Shown here piece by piece: positions 33,701 through 44,392 of a stretch of 64,000 nucleotides of DNA. The DNA is from Perognathus longimembris pacificus (Eukaryota > Chordata > Mammalia > Rodentia > Heteromyidae), in the NCBI RefSeq assembly GCF_023159225.1, contig NC_063169.1, positions 57,375,934-57,439,933 on the forward strand, in the 5' to 3' direction. The number at the start of each line of letters is the position of its first letter. Position 1 is the stretch's first letter. The notes below the pieces were generated by a model. It did no database searches. It was given only the letters and a program-made list of their open reading frames with translations, and had not been told where the DNA came from. The position numbers and the translations under genes are program-made.

Positions 33701-34200
33701 TGCTTGTGCTTACATGGAGGAGAACTGATGGTGTCTCATCGTGAGTTTCAAGCCAAATGGCCAGTTTCCCTTATCTTGAGGTCCCAGGACAGTGCCTTGA
33801 CTCACTAAACACTCCCACCATGCCCTCTTTTCCAGATCAGAGTAACTCATGCATCCAGCAGCAGACCAAAATCCTCCCAGGTTGTACCTTGAGCAGAGAG
33901 TCCAGATTAGCTCACTCTCTGCCTCCAACTGTGAACTCATTGCCACCAGTTGTCCCACCATTAGTTACTTTTCAACTACCTCTCCTAGACAATCCTAGCA
34001 TCCTTTCAGAACCACTATAAGTGCTTCAGACTGTAGGCAAGGAGTGAGTTTCTAGCTTTGGGTGGAGGCTTCACCTTGCAGTATTTTTTCTAATAAACTT
34101 GCGCTGGTGTTGAGCAGTCACTTTGTCTACTCTTTCTCACACCTTTTTCCCACTCTTTTTGAACCTAGCAGTGGATACCAACCTCTTTTGCCATTGGTAA
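33701..34200 (+). mobile_element. possible LTR relic
   Basis: The stretch is balanced in composition, unlike its surroundings. It ends with 'cttcaccttgcagtattttt', 'tctaataaacttgcgctggt' and 'cactttgtctactctttctc'. This resembles an LTR R-U5 junction, with an AATAAA followed by a GT/T-rich region. Exact ends and a target duplication could not be set, so this is a weak call. The 88-codon open frame inside (33757-34020) has no family match. Confidence 0.35.
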
Positions 34201-34289
34201 ACTAGTATAATAGTACCTATATTCAGACTGAACCTATATATGCCTAGAATGAAGTGACACCACCATAGGCACATACTTAATGAAAATCT

Positions 34290-34527
34290 AATGCATTATT
34301 TATTTATTTTATTATTTTTATTGTCAAGGTGATCTACAGAGGGGTTACAGTTACATATGTAAGGTAGTGAGTACATTTCTTATCACACTTGTTACCTCCT
34401 CCTTCATTTATCTCCCATTTTCCCTCCTCCCTAATCCCCCTCTACCTTACAGTTGGTTTACTACATATTGTCTTGTAAGTATTGCTATTGCACTGGCTCA
34501 CCTTTTACCCTTGGTTTCACCATGCTT
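34290..34527 (-). mobile_element. L1 3'-end fragment, antisense
   Basis: 'ttattgtcaaggtgatctac', 'agaggggttacagttacata' and 'cacttgttacctcctccttc' are the reverse complement of the local L1 3' terminus. Only 3' UTR is present. Confidence 0.8.
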
Positions 34528-34645
34528 TTCTGAGACAAGGTCTTCCATGTTTCCATGCGGGCATCTTACTGCCATATACTAAAGCGATCCTCCCACCTGA
34601 GCCTCCAAGTAGCTGGGACAACAGGCACGTATCACTGATCCATGC
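34528..34645 (-). mobile_element. 7SL-derived (B1/Alu-like) SINE monomer, antisense
   Basis: 'ctgagacaaggtcttccatg', 'agcgatcctcccacctgagc', 'ctccaagtagctgggacaac' and 'aggcacgtatcactgatcc' follow the antisense B1/Alu order. It directly abuts the L1 fragment. Confidence 0.75.
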
Positions 34646-35689
34646 TTAATATTCCATTTTAAATTGGAAGAACATATGAAATAATTTCAAATCATCACCT
34701 TCTGTGTCTAAACTAAACTATTCAGATATGGTAGCTCAGTTCTAGGTTACATAGATTATACTCTGTCACTATTGTCTACTCTTTGGTTACTAAAAGGGAA
34801 GGTTGGGCAATGGCCATTCACAATAGTCAAAAATCATCTAAAATGACCTTGCAATAGGAGAGATGATGATATGTGTACATCTACAAATCTATTTGTAAAT
34901 TTAAGAATTGTTTTCAGTCATCACCCACCAAGAACAGTGATTTATTACCAAAGTGGAACTTGACAAGGTAAACTTTTGCATTAAAATCATTTGTACTTGT
35001 TTGCTAACTCTGTTACCAGTCTTTACCCATGTTTTCTCAAAATATGGGACAACAGCTAAACCACTCAGAAAGGCAATGGTTCCATAGCTACAAAAAGTTA
35101 GCAACAGACTGAAGGCAGTTCTGACTTGCCTTCCAAAAAGAAAACTACAATTAATAATAAGCACAAATATCAATTAATTGAAGCTTACTTAATAATGATA
35201 CAGATGATATAATAAGCAGTTGAGGGCATTGGAAATGTGAATAAAACTATTCCATGTGCTCAAGACAGAAAAAGAAATTAATTACCATAATAAGAAGAGA
35301 TATGGAAAACATAAAAAGAGGGATTCGAATGTGCTTAATGGTAGCGTGCTTGCCTAGCATGTATGAGGGCCTGGGTTTGATTCCTTAGTACACATAAACA
35401 AAATAATAATAATAATAATTTTAAAAAATAGTAAGGAAATACAAAAAGAGATATACATTTACTATGTGTCAAAGAAATACCAGGTGATTAAAGTTTACTT
35501 TATACAATTGATAGCAGAAAATTAATTGCAAAAAAATAGTGAAATTGAATGTTGTACAAATTATGTAAAATGATATACACAGAGAAAAAGGACTTTAAAT
35601 TTTAAGAATGAGAAGAGTTAAAATTTTTAACAGTATCAGTACAGTGTGGGAGTTTTTTAAAGCCAAATACAACTATAATGGGGCCCCAG
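34646..35689. other. intergenic DNA with one ID-like SINE
   Basis: An ID monomer lies at about 35330-35425 ('gcgtgcttgcctagcatgta', 'ggcctgggtttgattcctta') with an (AAT)n tail. The rest is AT-rich without recognised features. Confidence 0.55.
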
Positions 35690-36237
35690 AAAGGTAAGAG
35701 AACAAGAAAATGAAGAAAAAGAATTTTGAAAAAAATATGGCCCCATCTTTCTCATTTCTTCAAAGCTAAAACTTCTAATATCCAGGAATCTCACCAAATG
35801 TGAGGCTGAAGAAAAGCTTACCAAAATGTAAAACTAGAAGCTTTCTCATAACTATTAGGAGGGAGAAAATATGTTCCCTCTCACCATCCCTCCTCAATAT
35901 TACACTGGAAATCCAAGACAATGATATAAGAATAGAAAGAAAAGTGAGGTGAACTACTTGACAAGGAAGAATTAAATTACTTTTTCACAGATGACACAGA
36001 TGCAACTTTAAAAGATGCAACTTAAAAGTTATTACACCAAGGTTGCAAGACACAAAGTTAGTGTACTGAAGTCAACTATATTGAATCAATAAATAAGTGG
36101 AAATTTTAATTTTTACAAAAAGTACAATCATTTCTACTGGCTTCAAAGTGAAATGCTTAGATGTAACTAAAAAATAGGTACAAGATGTGGATGTACAAGG
36201 GGAAGACTTCAAAATTCTCGTGAATAAAATAGATAAT
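35690..36237 (+). mobile_element. old L1 ORF2 internal fragment
   Basis: 'caatattacactggaaatcc', 'ttactttttcacagatgaca', 'cagatgcaactttaaaagat' and 'ggggaagacttcaaaattct' track the central reverse-transcriptase coding region of L1 (the region encoding FADD followed downstream by IEYLGI). Many disruptions make it non-coding. Confidence 0.6.
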
Positions 36238-36408
36238 CAGTAGGCTGAGATTTGAGGATCATGGTTTGAAACCATCCTGGGCAGAAAAGTCCAAGAAACT
36301 CTTATCTCCAGTTAACCAACAAAAAGCCAGAACTGGAGTTATGGCTCAAGTGGTTGAGCACCAGACTTGAAAACAAAATGCCAAGTAAAAGCCCCAGTAC
36401 CATACTAA
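36238..36408 (+). mobile_element. partial dimeric SINE, B1-dID type
   Basis: 'aggctgagatttgaggatca' (B1-like half, 5' truncated) is followed by 'agttatggctcaagtggttg' and 'taaaagccccagtaccatac' (ID-like half). Confidence 0.7.
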
Positions 36409-36512
36409 ACAAACAAATAAGCAAAGAAAAGTTTTGAACAAATAGTGGAAAACAATTATATATCTAAATGCAAAATCATTGTTGAAGTATTGTTATAATC
36501 CTCTGAGTGCAG

Positions 36513-36714
36513 ATTTTTTTTTTCCCAGTCCTGGGCCTTGGACTCAGGGCCTGAGCACTGTCCCTGGCTTCTTTTTGCTCAAGGCTAGAACTCTACCACT
36601 TGAGCCACAGCGCCACTTCTGGTCGTTTTCTATATATGTGGTGCTGGGGAATTGAACCCAGGGCTTCAGGTATATGATGCAAGCACTCTTGCCACTAGGC
36701 CATATTCTCAGCCC
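36513..36714 (-). mobile_element. IDL-Geo SINE with 10-bp target-site duplication, antisense
   Basis: A short T-rich tail leads into 'cccagtcctgggccttggac', 'cacttgagccacagcgccac', 'gtggtgctggggaattgaac' and 'ccactaggccatattctcag'. Exact ctgagtgcag copies flank it at 36503-36512 and 36715-36724. It is a complete dimer. Confidence 0.95.
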
Positions 36715-36724
36715 CTGAGTGCAG

Positions 36725-37639
36725 TTTTTTATACATTGAACAAAAAAAAAACTTAAAATAAATCATAGACTTGAGTATAAAATACACGACAGGGTAAGAG
36801 GGATGGGGAGGGTCATAGGTCAAGCGATACAACACTGTCCTAGCAAGCATGAGGGTCTGAATTCAAACACCAGTGCTATAAAAAAATAATAATCACACAG
36901 AAATCTATATAACTCCCAGAAAATCACATAGGAAAAAATATAGATGATCTTGAGTAGATCAGTAAAATCTTATTTATTAATGCTGAAGTCTGAACTCAGG
37001 ATTCTATGTTTGCTAAGCAGGTACACTATCACATGAACCATGCTCTAGTCCTTTCTTGCTTTATTAATTTTTCTGAAAGGATCTATCCCACATACTGCAC
37101 TTGAAGGCATAAACCACTTCTAATGGCTTGTTTCTCTTTTTTAAAAAATTAAACTTAATTTTATTGTCAAAGTGAAATGAGGTTTTGCTCAAAAGTGTCT
37201 GGACTAGCCTTGAAACATGATCTTCTGAACCTGTATATCTTAAACATACAGAAATATTGGACCCCTGGCCCAATAAAAACTGAAATAAAACACAACAGGA
37301 ATAATCTCTGAAAAAAAGCATAAGTTGCAATCTGCAATATAATTATAAAATTTATGCTGAGCAAAAGCTACTTCAAGAAAACACAAAAGAGACCACAGAT
37401 TGAGATTTTGATTCAAAAATATATAAAGTGCTTTACTGTATGACAAATTTTGTGTACAACTAGTTAAAGATGATAAAAATATAAAAAATAAATACAATAC
37501 CTTAACATATGGACAAAAATTATAGTATCACCTCAACTCAAATTATGCAAAAATGTGCAATAAGCATTAAAGCTTACAAGAAGAAATCAAATTATCTGGA
37601 GTGAAAATAAAATAGATTTAAGACCTAACTGACCAAAGA
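36725..37639. other. intergenic DNA with SINE and L1 relics
   Basis: An ID-like relic lies at about 36805-36885 ('ctagcaagcatgagggtctg'). An antisense ID-like relic lies at about 36965-37065. A short antisense L1 3' scrap lies at about 37155-37180 ('ttttattgtcaaagtgaaat'). Open frames of up to 88 codons here have no support. Confidence 0.45.
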
Positions 37640-37965
37640 AGACAGGTAGGTAAAAGCAATCACATGAAAAGGTGCTTCACAATTTATGTCACTAGAGAAT
37701 TGCTAATGAAAACAATGAGCTACCGCTTTACACCTATTTTACAATAGCTGAAGTCCAACACACTAACACCACATGTGAATGAAAATTTGGAGCAACAATA
37801 ACTCTCTTCTTCATTGATGGTAGGAATGCAAAATATAGAAGGTAGATCAGCAATTTTTAGAAAAATAAATTCAATTTTACCCACAATTATGCTTTTGTGT
37901 ATTTATCCAAACAAGTTGAAAATGTATGCTCTATGAATTCAGCTTGTCATGTCTGTTGTTAACTT
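37640..37965 (+). mobile_element. old L1 ORF2 3' fragment
   Basis: 'cacatgaaaaggtgcttcac', 'cttcattgatggtaggaatg', 'gtagatcagcaatttttaga' and 'gcttttgtgtatttatccaa' follow ORF2 C-terminal order with heavy decay. L1 text appears to resume at about 38430-38830, so an unrelated segment separates the two parts. Confidence 0.65.
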
Positions 37966-38429
37966 ATTTTGAGTTGCAACCTCCAGAATTGCTTCAGTTT
38001 ATCCCTCCACGTTTTCTTTCACAGTAAATTGTAAGTGGAGAAAACTATTCAGGTGGTACATGGAACTTTATAACCTAGACTAGCTCCAAAGTGGTGTTTG
38101 GCTCTTTGCTATTAGCTTACAATAAACCAAGTACATTGCTACTAGGATGAAGTCACTCTTATCCAAACTCATACATATGTCTTTCTTTCTGACACAAATT
38201 GTAATGATCGGACTGGTCTTGCTTCTGCCCAGGGTCATATTTCCATCAGCAAGTCCCCCAATTAACCTATTCTATGCAATCCTACCTCTGTCTTCCTTGA
38301 TATTGATATCTTCATTATCATAGCTTCTATAATCCATTCCTTTCACAACAAGACCAGGTTGTTCAGAGCACAAACCCCCACATAAAGCCAACATAGATAA
38401 TTACAACAGCCTTATTCCTAGTATGGAGG
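37966..38429. other. unassigned segment between two L1 pieces
   Basis: About 460 bp of balanced composition interrupts the L1 order. It may be an insertion of another transposon or a rearrangement. No ends, genes or family were recognised. Confidence 0.35.
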
Positions 38430-38830
38430 AAGCTAAATTGTCTTTTAGGAGGATAAATGTTTAAGTAAGCTGTGGTAGATTTGGTATTATTCAACACTGA
38501 AAAGTAGTTCATAATCAAACCATGAAAGATGCAATGGAAATGCAAGTATCTACAAGTAAACCAGGACAGTATGAAAAGGATATATTCTGTATGTAATCTA
38601 AGCACAGAATATTGATAAAAGTGCAAATACAAGTTGTAGCAAAACCAATGGTTTCTGAGATAAGAAGACAGCTGAATTGACACATAAACTTTGCTTGGAA
38701 AATATAATCTGTATAATTCTACAATGATGAATACATACCATTTTAAATTTGTCCAAGTGCATAGAACATACAAGACCAAGAGCTAATCCTAATGTTAATT
38801 ATGGGCTTGATGTTTACAATGTATTATCAT
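38430..38830 (+). mobile_element. old L1 3' fragment (continuation)
   Basis: 'tggtattattcaacactgaa', 'aagtagttcataatcaaacc' and 'ggacagtatgaaaaggatat' match the end of ORF2 and the start of the 3' region of old L1s. Diverged and non-coding. Confidence 0.5.
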
Positions 38831-38940
38831 AAGTTCATTCATTGTAGCAAGCAAATCACTGTGACTGAGGATCTCAATAATGGGTGTGCTGCTGATGACT
38901 AGACCACGCCATGGGGTATATGGGAAAATCACTGCATCAA

Positions 38941-39300
38941 ATCATTGTCTTAGTCCATGTAGGCTGTGGTAGCAAAATACCAGAAAGTTGATCACTTACA
39001 AACTAGGAACATTTACTTTTCACAGTCCTGAAGATTCGGAAGTTGAAGAAAAGCATTGGAAAGTTTAGCGTGTAGTAAAGAACAGTCCTTTGTTCTGCAC
39101 ATTTGTCACACATGCACAGGCCACGAAGCTCCTTTTGGTCTCCTTTATACTAGCAGGAATTCCTTTACCCTCCTCACCCACTCACTTCCTCCACCTACTA
39201 TCTTTTCGCATTGGATATTAGCCTTCAATGTGTAAATTCAGAGGATCCCACACCTTCAGACTGTCGCATTTAACTTTCGTTTTAAGGAATATGATATGGA
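38941..39300 (-). mobile_element. MaLR-type LTR relic, antisense
   Basis: 'attgtcttagtccatgtagg', 'tagcaaaataccagaaagtt' and 'cttttcacagtcctgaagat' are the antisense 3' end of an MLT1-like LTR. They are followed in MaLR order by the 'tcacccactcacttcc' and 'ttcaatgtgtaaattcagag' regions. Confidence 0.6.
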
Positions 39301-41150
39301 GGAAAGTAAAGTAAACACCTGTAATCCAGGTGGCCTATGAGAAATGCTCCAGTACACAGAAAGGTATATTTAGAGATTAATACTACAAAGGCGCTTGGTC
39401 TTGTAAACATAATTTTTTGAGTGTAAATGTTTCCTAATTGAATCAGGAAGCTACCACACAATGGATACTACATATATGGCATAAAAATATAAAATTATGC
39501 TATGAGATCCAAGTGACACTCAAAGAAGACTAGGCAAAGAAAATAGAGTTTCCCCTTAATAAGAAGATATATACACAGAAAATACTTCTTGTAAGTGCCC
39601 GGCTCTGATAAATGTGTTTTCCAAATTAAGAAAAAAGAAAGTCAAGACAATGTAGACAATGTAGCTTGAAAAAAACAATGGGAAAGGAGCTTGAACTCTA
39701 AATCTAACAAAGCCTTCTGATGAACTGTTATGTTAGATAAACTAGTGGCTTGGGATGAAGAAAGTTCTAGCATGGTAGTATGAAGAGCTCCACAAACACT
39801 ATTCCCAGTGAGAGACCCATAACTGGTAAATATTGCAAGCATATAAAATCATTTGATGGCATCAGAAATTAACCAAAGTGCCTTCAGCAAGTGAAGAAAC
39901 GCCAAGTGCATCTATTAAATCTGAATGAAACCAGCCCAAGCCTGCGTGGCTGTGAGACTCCACCTATTCCCACATCCCTAGATCAGCATGGCAAACGCTG
40001 TCCATGAGCATGGCTCCAGCAACAAGATGCTCCTTCTCCCTACACCCCCAGTCAGGTGCTGCAATCGCTACAGGAAGACCAGGCCATTACTAGTTATCAT
40101 AATCCGTACACCCTGGCTCTGTTCCAGGCAAGAGAAGCTGAAGACAACACCCAGTTCTCACTAGATGGACTGAAGTTCTGCCCCAGGCATCAAAACCATA
40201 AGCACTGGGATGTGGCTCATTCTCACTGAGTTACCTTGCAAGGTGAGATACCACACTGGGGGGAGGGGCAAGATGAGGAGCTATGAGTCCAAAATCACCA
40301 CCCAAACCAGGGTCCTGCTTATAAATCAATAGTGGCCCTGCCAGAAAGCAAGTCACTGCCCCTTGCTGTCAGAGCTGTAGTAGAAGTTTTGCAAAGTAGC
40401 AGAGCAGTGGGAATATGCAGAGAGACACTGCATGAGAAAACTCTTAGGGAACTGACTTTATTTGGGATTGACTCTAGGGGAAGTCAAAGGAAAGGACGCT
40501 CATAAAAACAATGAAGATTGAATATTGTGCTGGCAAGAAATCAAAAGGTTTGTAATGCCACAAGAACAGTAAGCTAAGCTGTAACCCGGCTATATAGTTT
40601 ATGGTCTTCACACACAGAACCAACAACACAGGATGGAATGAACTTTAAAGACTGGCCTCAAAGACTACCCATGCAAAAGGGACTAGATTTAATTGAACCA
40701 TGCAGTGAAGCAATCCATGTCCCTAAGGTATTATTAAAAACAACAGAAAAGTCAGTCAGCAATTAGTGGAGACTAACAGCTGGGTAGGATATTTACAAAG
40801 GCAGACAGATTAATAAAGACATCAGTGAAATAGAGGATCAAAGAGAATATTTCGAAAGTGCCTTTATCCCACGGTGACTGTGCGCTTATCCAAGGCTTTC
40901 ACCCCTAAAGGAAAGGGTGACAACTGAGGTCTCACTACTTGGGAAAATAGACATCACTGAACTAGTTCAACCTAATAACCAAACATAGAAAGATGCACAC
41001 AAAACAACCTATCTGCCGGTGAGGGGTTGGGGGGTAGGGGTGGGGCAATGATTCAATATACAGAAGACAGCAATGAAAAAAGAAAATGGAAAGAACAGGC
41101 AAACAAATTTGCTTTACAGAGGATCTAAATAGTAGCTGAGTATATTTAAA
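39301..41150. other. unassigned interval, partly GC-richer
   Basis: 39900-40480 is notably richer in G+C and less repetitive by eye ('ctgcgtggctgtgagactcc', 'acactggggggaggggcaag'). It could be the 5' region of an old L1 or a unique element. No coding exon with splice signals and no RNA gene was recognised. Confidence 0.35.
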
Positions 41151-41265
41151 GAACTGAATGAGACATGGAGGTGTGGCTCAAGTGGTAGAGCCCCAACCCC
41201 GATCAAGAGAAACCAAATTGGGAGTATAAGGCCCTGAGTTCAAGCACCAGTCCTGTCACAAAAGA
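41151..41265 (+). mobile_element. ID-like SINE relic
   Basis: 'aggtgtggctcaagtggtag' and 'ggccctgagttcaagcacca' are the ID/Geo-type half with a diverged middle. Confidence 0.65.
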
Positions 41266-41499
41266 CTAAGTGACTACATACTTCCAAAAGTGAAAGAAGG
41301 TATAACAACAATAAACAGGAAAGGTGTTTTTTTAAAAAAAAGAACCAAAGGAATATTTTGAAGTTGGAACTTGTAATAATTAGAAAGAAGCATGCATTAT
41401 GGTGCTCAGTTCTAGATTCGAACTGGTATAAGAGTCAGTAAAACTGAAGATAAATGGATAGAATCAGTTTAGATGAAACTTGAAGAACACAGAAGGAAA

Positions 41500-41800
41500 A
41501 CAAAGAAAAATAAACAAAGACTAAAAATAAAACCAACACTGGGCATAATCAAACATGAATAAAAGAAGATGAACAGTAATAAGCATTAAAATATTCAATG
41601 AATTAATATCTGAAAATGTCTCAAATTTGATGAAAATAATTTCAGACTTAAGAAATAATGTCAAATTTGTAAAAACAACACATAAAAAGATCCATACCCT
41701 GACATTTCAAATAAAATATCCAGGGGACAAGATAAAATGCACTGAGAAAAATGACTTGTCAAATGCAAAGGAACACGAGTAAGCTTAACAACAGACTTCT
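41500..41800 (+). mobile_element. old L1/HAL1-like ORF1-region relic
   Basis: 'aaaaacaacacataaaaaga', 'ataaaatatccaggggacaa' and 'gataaaatgcactgagaaaa' resemble the ORF1 3' region of old L1/HAL1 elements. The assignment is tentative. Confidence 0.35.
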
Positions 41801-41859
41801 CTAAGTATCAGTTGCACAAAATAATGGGTTTCATTGTGATAATTTGGTACTTGAAAACT

Positions 41860-42243
41860 ACATATTTTAGTCATATTCACCCCCACCATGCTCCTTTGCC
41901 TTCTTTGTTCCTCCTACTGTTTCCTGTATTTCCTTGATAGTCCCCATTCTGTTTTATGCCTTTCTGTTTTAATCTTATACATATGTGAAACAACATACAA
42001 TATTTGTGCTTCTGAGGCTAATTACTCAATGTTGATGAAGTCCAATCTATCCATTTTCCTGAAGACATTATATAATTTTATTTTCCTTATATCTGAAAAA
42101 TAATACTCCATTATGAATGTATGTTGAATTTTATTATTCTTTCTTCGGTTGATGGGCTCATAGTTTGATTCCATAATTTGGCTGTTACAAACGTGTTGAA
42201 ATAAACATTGGTATGCAGGTACCTGTACTGTGTGCCATCTTTG
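41860..42243 (-). mobile_element. old L1 fragment, antisense
   Basis: 'ttctttcttcggttgatggg', 'tttgattccataatttggct' and 'gttacaaacgtgttgaaata' are antisense ORF2 C-terminal text. A young SINE inserted just after (42260). Confidence 0.6.
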
Positions 42244-42259
42244 TTGTTTTAAGTTTTTA
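42244..42259 (+). repeat. left target-site duplication of IDL-Geo
   Basis: ttgttttaagttttta is repeated exactly at 42475-42490. Confidence 0.93.
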
Positions 42260-42474
42260 TTTTATTTTATTTTATTTTTTTTGGCCAGTCCTGGGCCTTG
42301 GACTCAGGGCCCGAGCACGGTCCCTGGCTTCTTCCCGCTCAAGGCTAGCACTCTGCCACTTGAGCCACAGTGCCGCTTCTGGCCGTTTTCTGTATATGTG
42401 GTGCTGGGGAATCGAACCTAGGGCCTCGTGTATCCGAGGCAGGCACTCTTGCCACTAGGCTATATCCCCAGCCC
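42260..42474 (-). mobile_element. young IDL-Geo SINE, antisense, 16-bp target-site duplication
   Basis: A (TTTTA)n/T tail leads into a complete Geo monomer (reversed 'ccgcttctggccgttttctg') and IDL monomer (reversed 'gtggtgctggggaatcgaac'). It retains CpGs lost in older copies and has a perfect 16-bp target-site duplication, so it is among the youngest insertions here. Open frames spanning it are artefacts. Confidence 0.96.
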
Positions 42475-42490
42475 TTGTTTTAAGTTTTTA
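42475..42490 (+). repeat. right target-site duplication of IDL-Geo
   Basis: Exact copy of 42244-42259. Confidence 0.93.
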
Positions 42491-42890
42491 GAGTTTCAGC
42501 TCAGAGGTCTGATATAATTCTGATGGTTTTACCCTTATAGTAAGCTGTTCTCAACTTTTCATATTAGTTCTTTCGGGTTTCTTTTTTCACCTTGAGGTGT
42601 TAACCATAATGTTATGTGGAGTTCTTTTCTGATCATGTCAGTTTGGGGATTCCAAATGCCTCCTGTACTTTGATGTATGTATCTTCCCCAAGATGTAGGA
42701 GATTTTATGCTATAACACTGAATAGATTTTCATGCTATGACTTTGCCTCTGAACTGTTTTTTCCACCCAATAGATTCTTAGGTTAATCCCCTTGATAGTG
42801 TACCAGTGTTCATGGAAGTTGGAATCATGCTTATTTTTAAATTTATGACAGTTATTGTGTAATATTTCCTCAGGCTTATCCTCAATTCAA
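42491..42890 (-). mobile_element. old L1 relic, antisense
   Basis: 'gtcagtttggggattccaaa', 'tgcctcctgtactttgatgt' and 'gctataacactgaatagatt' resemble antisense text from the ORF1/ORF2 junction of old L1. Together with 41860-42243 it is probably one L1 region split by the SINE, although the parts are not adjacent in L1 order. Confidence 0.45.
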
Positions 42891-42894
42891 AGTA

Positions 42895-43335
42895 TTCTTT
42901 TTATAAATTTATTTATTATTATTGTGATGTACAGAGGGGTTACAGTCACATAGATCAGGTAATGAGTACAATTCTTTTTGTGCAATGTCACCTTTTTCAT
43001 TGTTTCCTCCCAGTTTTTCCCCTCCTACCCCTTTCCCCCATAAGTGGCATAGTTCATTTTCAAAATATTGTCTAGCAAGCATCACAGCTGCATTTGTTCA
43101 CCTTTGGTCCCACCATTTCTGTGCTCCCTCTAACCCTCCCAAGTCAGATGAACTTACACTTAAGATAAAAGGTACAGAAATCAAAAAAAGTGACAAAGGA
43201 GAAAAAAAAGGAAAATGAAAAAAAATAACCAAATTCTCATTTCCATTTCTTGGAGTTCATTTCAATAAACACCATTTTATATGATCATATGCACATAGCT
43301 ATTGAGCCTTTGTGATCCTCTCCTAAGAATATCAA
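42895..43335 (-). mobile_element. L1 3'-end fragment, antisense
   Basis: 'ttattattgtgatgtacaga', 'ggggttacagtcacatagat', 'cttggagttcatttcaataa' and 'catatgcacatagctattga' reverse-complement the local L1 3' UTR. A purine-rich internal stretch lies at 43170-43230. Confidence 0.8.
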
Positions 43336-43550
43336 GGGCCTCGTATCTAAAATATACTTACAGCTCAAAAAGTTAAACCCCCTATAAGCAAACCCTCAAG
43401 TAAACAACAACTCAATTAATAAATGGGATACTGACATAAAGAGAGACTTCTCAGAAGAAGAAGAATAGGCAATAGACATTAAGAAATGGTCAACATCTCT
43501 GGCCATAAAAGAAACACCAATCATGACATTCTTCTGCTTGATCCATTCTA
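43336..43550 (+). mobile_element. old L1 ORF2 fragment
   Basis: 'aagggcctcgtatctaaaat', 'aataaatgggatactgacat', 'gagacttctcagaagaagaa' and 'ctctggccataaaagaaaca' match the ORF2 segment that appears intact at 16950-17135. It lies in the opposite orientation to the preceding L1 3' end. Confidence 0.7.
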
Positions 43551-44141
43551 TTGATGAGAGTTTTGTTTTAGGTTATTTTTCATTTCTTTTCCCTTTCTTT
43601 GATTGTTTCTTTTCTTTTTTAATTACAACCCCCCTCTTTCTCTCTCTGGGCAGAAAATTTGAAAAGAGTCCATCTCTAATTAGCAAAAAAGCTTGACCAA
43701 AGACATTTCTCAAGCAGTAATGTACTACCCAGCCAGCCTTCATTCCAAGCAACCAAGAATCCCTGAGTTCACACCTGAAGGTCTTGAAAATAAACACAGT
43801 ACCACCAGAAAAGGAAAAAAAATAAGTAAATAACCAAACTAGGGGGTATACTTTTTCTTCCAGCAGCAAACAAGCCACCACAATGAAAACCCATAACTGA
43901 AAAATGAAAAATGGTTATATAAAAACCCATTACTGAAAAATAAAATACAATTATATAATTACAAAAGATAATATGAACTCAAATTCCTTCCCCTTTTCTC
44001 TTTTATTTCTAAAGAGAAATTACATAAAAACAATGTGCATATGAATGCACTGTTTGGCTTGTGATATAAAGAAATGCAATAATATTTGAGAATAAATTAC
44101 AAATTTCAGAGGTGAACGTATACCTGGTGTGAAAGGCATCA
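43551..44141. other. intergenic DNA, no gene seen
   Basis: A T/C-rich stretch lies at 43565-43650. No gene or named repeat is recognised. Confidence 0.5.
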
Positions 44142-44155
44142 AGAGAATGCCGAGA

Positions 44156-44378
44156 GGGACTGGGGATATGGCTTAGTGGCAAGAGTGCTTGCCTCATATA
44201 CATGAGGTCCTGGGTTCAACTCCCCAGCACCACATGTACAGAAAACGGCCAGAAGTGGCGCTGTGGCTCAAGTGGCAGAGTGCTAGACTTGAGCAAAAAG
44301 AAGCCAGGGACAGTGCTCAGGCCCTGAGTCCAAGCCCCAGGACTGGCCAAAAAAAAAAAAAAAAAAAAAGAGAGAGAG
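44156..44378 (+). mobile_element. IDL-Geo SINE with near-perfect target-site duplication
   Basis: The complete dimer consists of an IDL half ('gacttggggatatggctta'-like start, 'tcctgggttcaactccccag') and a Geo half ('ggccagaagtggcgctgtgg', 'ccaagccccaggactggcc'), followed by a long poly(A) and (GA)n tail. It is flanked by agagaatgccgaga (44142-44155) and agagaatgcagaga (44379-44392), with one mismatch in 14. Confidence 0.94.
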
Positions 44379-44392
44379 AGAGAATGCAGAGA

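Noticed and set aside
38363..38779. 138-codon minus-strand frame
   Set aside because: It spans decayed L1 and unassigned DNA; its Tyr/Phe/Leu-rich composition is typical of AT-rich noise.
43573..43881. 102-codon minus-strand frame
   Set aside because: No domain, no exon signals, and a lysine-rich end from a T/C-rich stretch.
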